DNA of 15,763 nucleotides from Alphaproteobacteria bacterium UBA6062 (GTDB taxonomy: Bacteria > Pseudomonadota > Alphaproteobacteria > Sneathiellales > Sneathiellaceae). The notes under the pieces are model-generated. The model ran no database searches. It saw only the letters and a program-made list of their open reading frames with translations, and had not been told where the DNA came from. The translations under genes and the position numbers were made by a program. The stretch spans positions 3,994-19,756 of the forward strand of contig DIYE01000092.1 in assembly GCA_002428885.1 (NCBI GenBank), written 5' to 3'. Below, in pieces: positions 14,061-15,763 of this stretch; positions within the stretch are counted from its first letter, which is position 1, and each line of letters starts with the position of its first letter.

Positions 14061-15049
14061 GAGGCACGCACCGACTGAAGATTATAACAGGAGACCGAAT
14101 GGGCCTCAGAGACATGGGAAAGATCCGGCCGGCCGGCGACACAAGTTGGAGTCTGGAAGGCACAGCGGGGCGCAAATGTACATCCTTTGCCCAGCTCGGT
14201 GAGCGGCGGAACCACCCCGGGGATTTCCTGCAGGAAGGGGCGCTCGTCTCCCGGCTGATCATCGAGATGCGGCACACAAGAGATCAGGCCTCGGGTATAG
14301 GGGTGTTGCGGATCCGTCAGGATATCCTTGGTCGATCCCGTTTCGATCACGTGTCCCGCATACATAACCGCGACCCGGTCGGCAAGTTCGGCAATGGCCC
14401 CCATATCATGGGTAATCATGATAATGGCGGTGCCGGTCTCTTCCTGAAGCTCCTTTAGAAGATCAAAGATCTGTGCCTGCACGGTTACATCCAGGGCGGT
14501 CGTCGGCTCATCTGCGATCAGAACCTGCGGATTACAGGCCAGAGCCATGGCAATCATGACCCGCTGGCGCATCCCGCCGGACATCTCGTGAGGATAGTTC
14601 CTGGCCCGAATGGCCGGTTCTGGAATGCCGACTTTCTCCAGCATGAGAACCGCCCGCTCCCAGGCCTCTGTCTTGGTGACATTTTCATGCAGCAGAATGG
14701 ATTCAGCAATCTGGTCACCAACCCGGAAAACCGGATTGAGAGAGGTCATGGGTTCCTGGAAAATCATCGAGATTTCCTTGCCTCGGACCTGATGAAGCCG
14801 TTTGGAAGAGGCCGTTAAGAGGTCTTCGCCTTTGAGTTCAATGCGACCTTCCGAGATTTTACCGGGCGGTGTCGGAACCAGTCCCATGACGGAAAGAGCT
14901 GTCATGGATTTCCCGCAACCGCTTTCGCCAACGATACCGAGAATTTCACCGGGCATGACGTCAAGAGAAATATGATTGAGAACCCTGGCATTGCCTGCGC
15001 GGGTCCGGAAGTCGACCACCAGGTCCTTGATGGAGAGCAGGGCTGTCAT
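14057..15049 (-). CDS. Dipeptide/oligopeptide ABC transporter ATP-binding protein (DppD/OppD type)
   Basis: A 330-residue ABC ATPase, partner of the DppF-type subunit. Walker A is GESGCGKS (41-48), the Q-loop MIFQEPMTSLNP (95-106), the signature SGGMRQRV (157-164), Walker B LIADEPTTALD (177-187) and the switch His214 (ITHD). The C-terminal extension carries GCTFAPRCAFQTPTC and a later SCY: four cysteines of the kind reported to hold a 4Fe-4S cluster in DppD/OppD proteins. The gene is joined to the permease upstream by TGATG and to the DppF-type gene by ATGA, so the subunits are translated in a coupled way. Confidence 0.93.
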   Translation of the reverse strand: MTALLSIKDLVVDFRTRAGNARVLNHISLDVMPGEILGIVGESGCGKSMTALSVMGLVPTPPGKISEGRIELKGEDLLTASSKRLHQVRGKEISMIFQEPMTSLNPVFRVGDQIAESILLHENVTKTEAWERAVLMLEKVGIPEPAIRARNYPHEMSGGMRQRVMIAMALACNPQVLIADEPTTALDVTVQAQIFDLLKELQEETGTAIIMITHDMGAIAELADRVAVMYAGHVIETGSTKDILTDPQHPYTRGLISCVPHLDDQPGDERPFLQEIPGVVPPLTELGKGCTFAPRCAFQTPTCVAGRPDLSHVSEAHSVSCYNLQSVRAS

Positions 15050-15763
15050 CAGCGTTCCCTCAATTTTGGGTTAAAGGCGTCATTGAGACCGTCGCCCACC
15101 AGGCTGAAGCCGAGAACCGTCAGAAAGATCATGACACCGGGCAGGGTTACGGTCCACCAGGCGTCGAGAATGTGCTCCCGGCCTGATCCGATCATCAACC
15201 CCCAGCTAAAGGCATTGGGATCACCGAGACCCAGGAAGCTGAGACCCGCCTCAAACAGGATAGCGACACCGATGGTCAGGGTTGCGGATACAATCAGCGG
15301 TGCCAGGGCATTCGGCAGGATGACCCGCCAGATGATGCGCTGGTTACGGGCGCCGATGGAGCGGGCAGCCTTGACATATTCCAGGCTTCGTATGCGCAGA
15401 AACTCGGCCCGCGTCAAACGGGCCGTGGTCGGCCAGCTGACAATGCCGATAGCCGCCGAAACGACATAGATAGACGGCGTGAAGAGAGTCACCAGAACCA
15501 TAGCGAACAATAGAGCGGGGAGGACCTGGAAGAATTCTGTTACCCGCATCAGGATCTCATCCACGGCGCCGCCGTAATAGCCGGCAAGGGCGCCAATCAG
15601 GATTCCGATGGTGATTGTAATAAAACCAGCGGAAAGTCCTACATAAAGGGTCGCCGCGCCACCATGAACAAGACCGGCCAGGATATCTCTTCCCAGATAA
15701 TCTGTCCCGAGCGGTGCGGTTTCCGTCTCGCCGGGAGGGGTAAGGGGAGCCCAGACGATTTCA
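15049..15763 (-). CDS. Dipeptide/oligopeptide ABC transporter permease (DppC/OppC type), 5' end cut by window
   Basis: The C-terminal 237 residues of an inner-membrane permease. The frame stays open to the window edge, so GTG at 15564 is an internal Val, not the start. Translation from the edge gives PLGTDYLGRDILAGLVHGGA, the signature of DppC/OppC proteins just before the permease domain, then GYYGGAVDEILMRVTEF. Several membrane helices follow, with the EAA loop ARSIGARNQRIIWRVILPNA that contacts the ATPases and the ending SFLGLGDPNAFSWGLMI common to DppC. The stop overlaps the DppD-type start by one base. The missing N-terminus and the DppB and binding-protein genes are expected to the right. 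Confidence 0.92.
   Translation of the reverse strand, partial: EIVWAPLTPPGETETAPLGTDYLGRDILAGLVHGGAATLYVGLSAGFITITIGILIGALAGYYGGAVDEILMRVTEFFQVLPALLFAMVLVTLFTPSIYVVSAAIGIVSWPTTARLTRAEFLRIRSLEYVKAARSIGARNQRIIWRVILPNALAPLIVSATLTIGVAILFEAGLSFLGLGDPNAFSWGLMIGSGREHILDAWWTVTLPGVMIFLTVLGFSLVGDGLNDAFNPKLRER

Noticed and set aside
15049..15564. Permease starting at the GTG at 15564 as a short complete gene
   Set aside because: The same frame continues to the window edge and encodes the conserved GTDYLGRDIL segment, so the gene is longer and truncated by the window.

Overview
The window looks like a moderate-GC alphaproteobacterial chromosome segment. This is an inference from the 2-Cys OhrR-type regulator, the Cupin_6-like AraC protein and the Dpp-type transporter; there is no rRNA, tRNA or other decisive marker. 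I see no insertion sequence, CRISPR array, tRNA or rRNA.

Left part (1-2855): an AraC-family regulator (minus strand) faces a MarR/OhrR-type redox regulator (plus). The regulator is followed by a two-gene unit encoding an exported alpha/beta hydrolase and an exported RidA-like protein. Matching GCTAG-centred sites sit in the promoter of the MarR gene and in that of the hydrolase, which suggests one autoregulated, oxidant-responsive circuit. A perfect 9-bp hairpin follows the RidA gene. The next ~350 bases hold only coding-like fragments on the minus strand.

Middle-left (3204-5633, minus): a tightly overlapping three-gene operon encodes a 69-residue protein of unknown function, an FAD/NAD(P)-binding oxidoreductase with a Cys-rich CCDGECVC tail, and an ACR3/bile-acid-symporter-fold membrane transporter. 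Its predicted promoter carries an 18-bp near-palindrome over the expected start of transcription. The palindrome closely resembles a Zur (zinc regulator) box, so a link to metal limitation is a testable idea.

Centre (5786-13050): this is the most unusual part. Four minus-strand genes encode exported proteins: a two-domain protein, a 711-residue MACPF (perforin-like) protein, a LamG/jelly-roll protein and a very Lys-rich basic protein. The first two share a ~148-residue basic C-terminal domain with two conserved cysteines. Divergently transcribed are a NarL/LuxR-type response regulator and a 7TM-DISM histidine kinase. The layout suggests a two-component-controlled, multi-component pore-forming or surface-attack module in which the MACPF protein and its partner dock through a common domain. 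This is inference from gene order and domain sharing.

Right part (13092-15763, minus): the end of a dipeptide/oligopeptide ABC transporter operon, with a permease (cut by the window edge) and two ATPases joined by start/stop overlaps. It converges on the histidine kinase gene.
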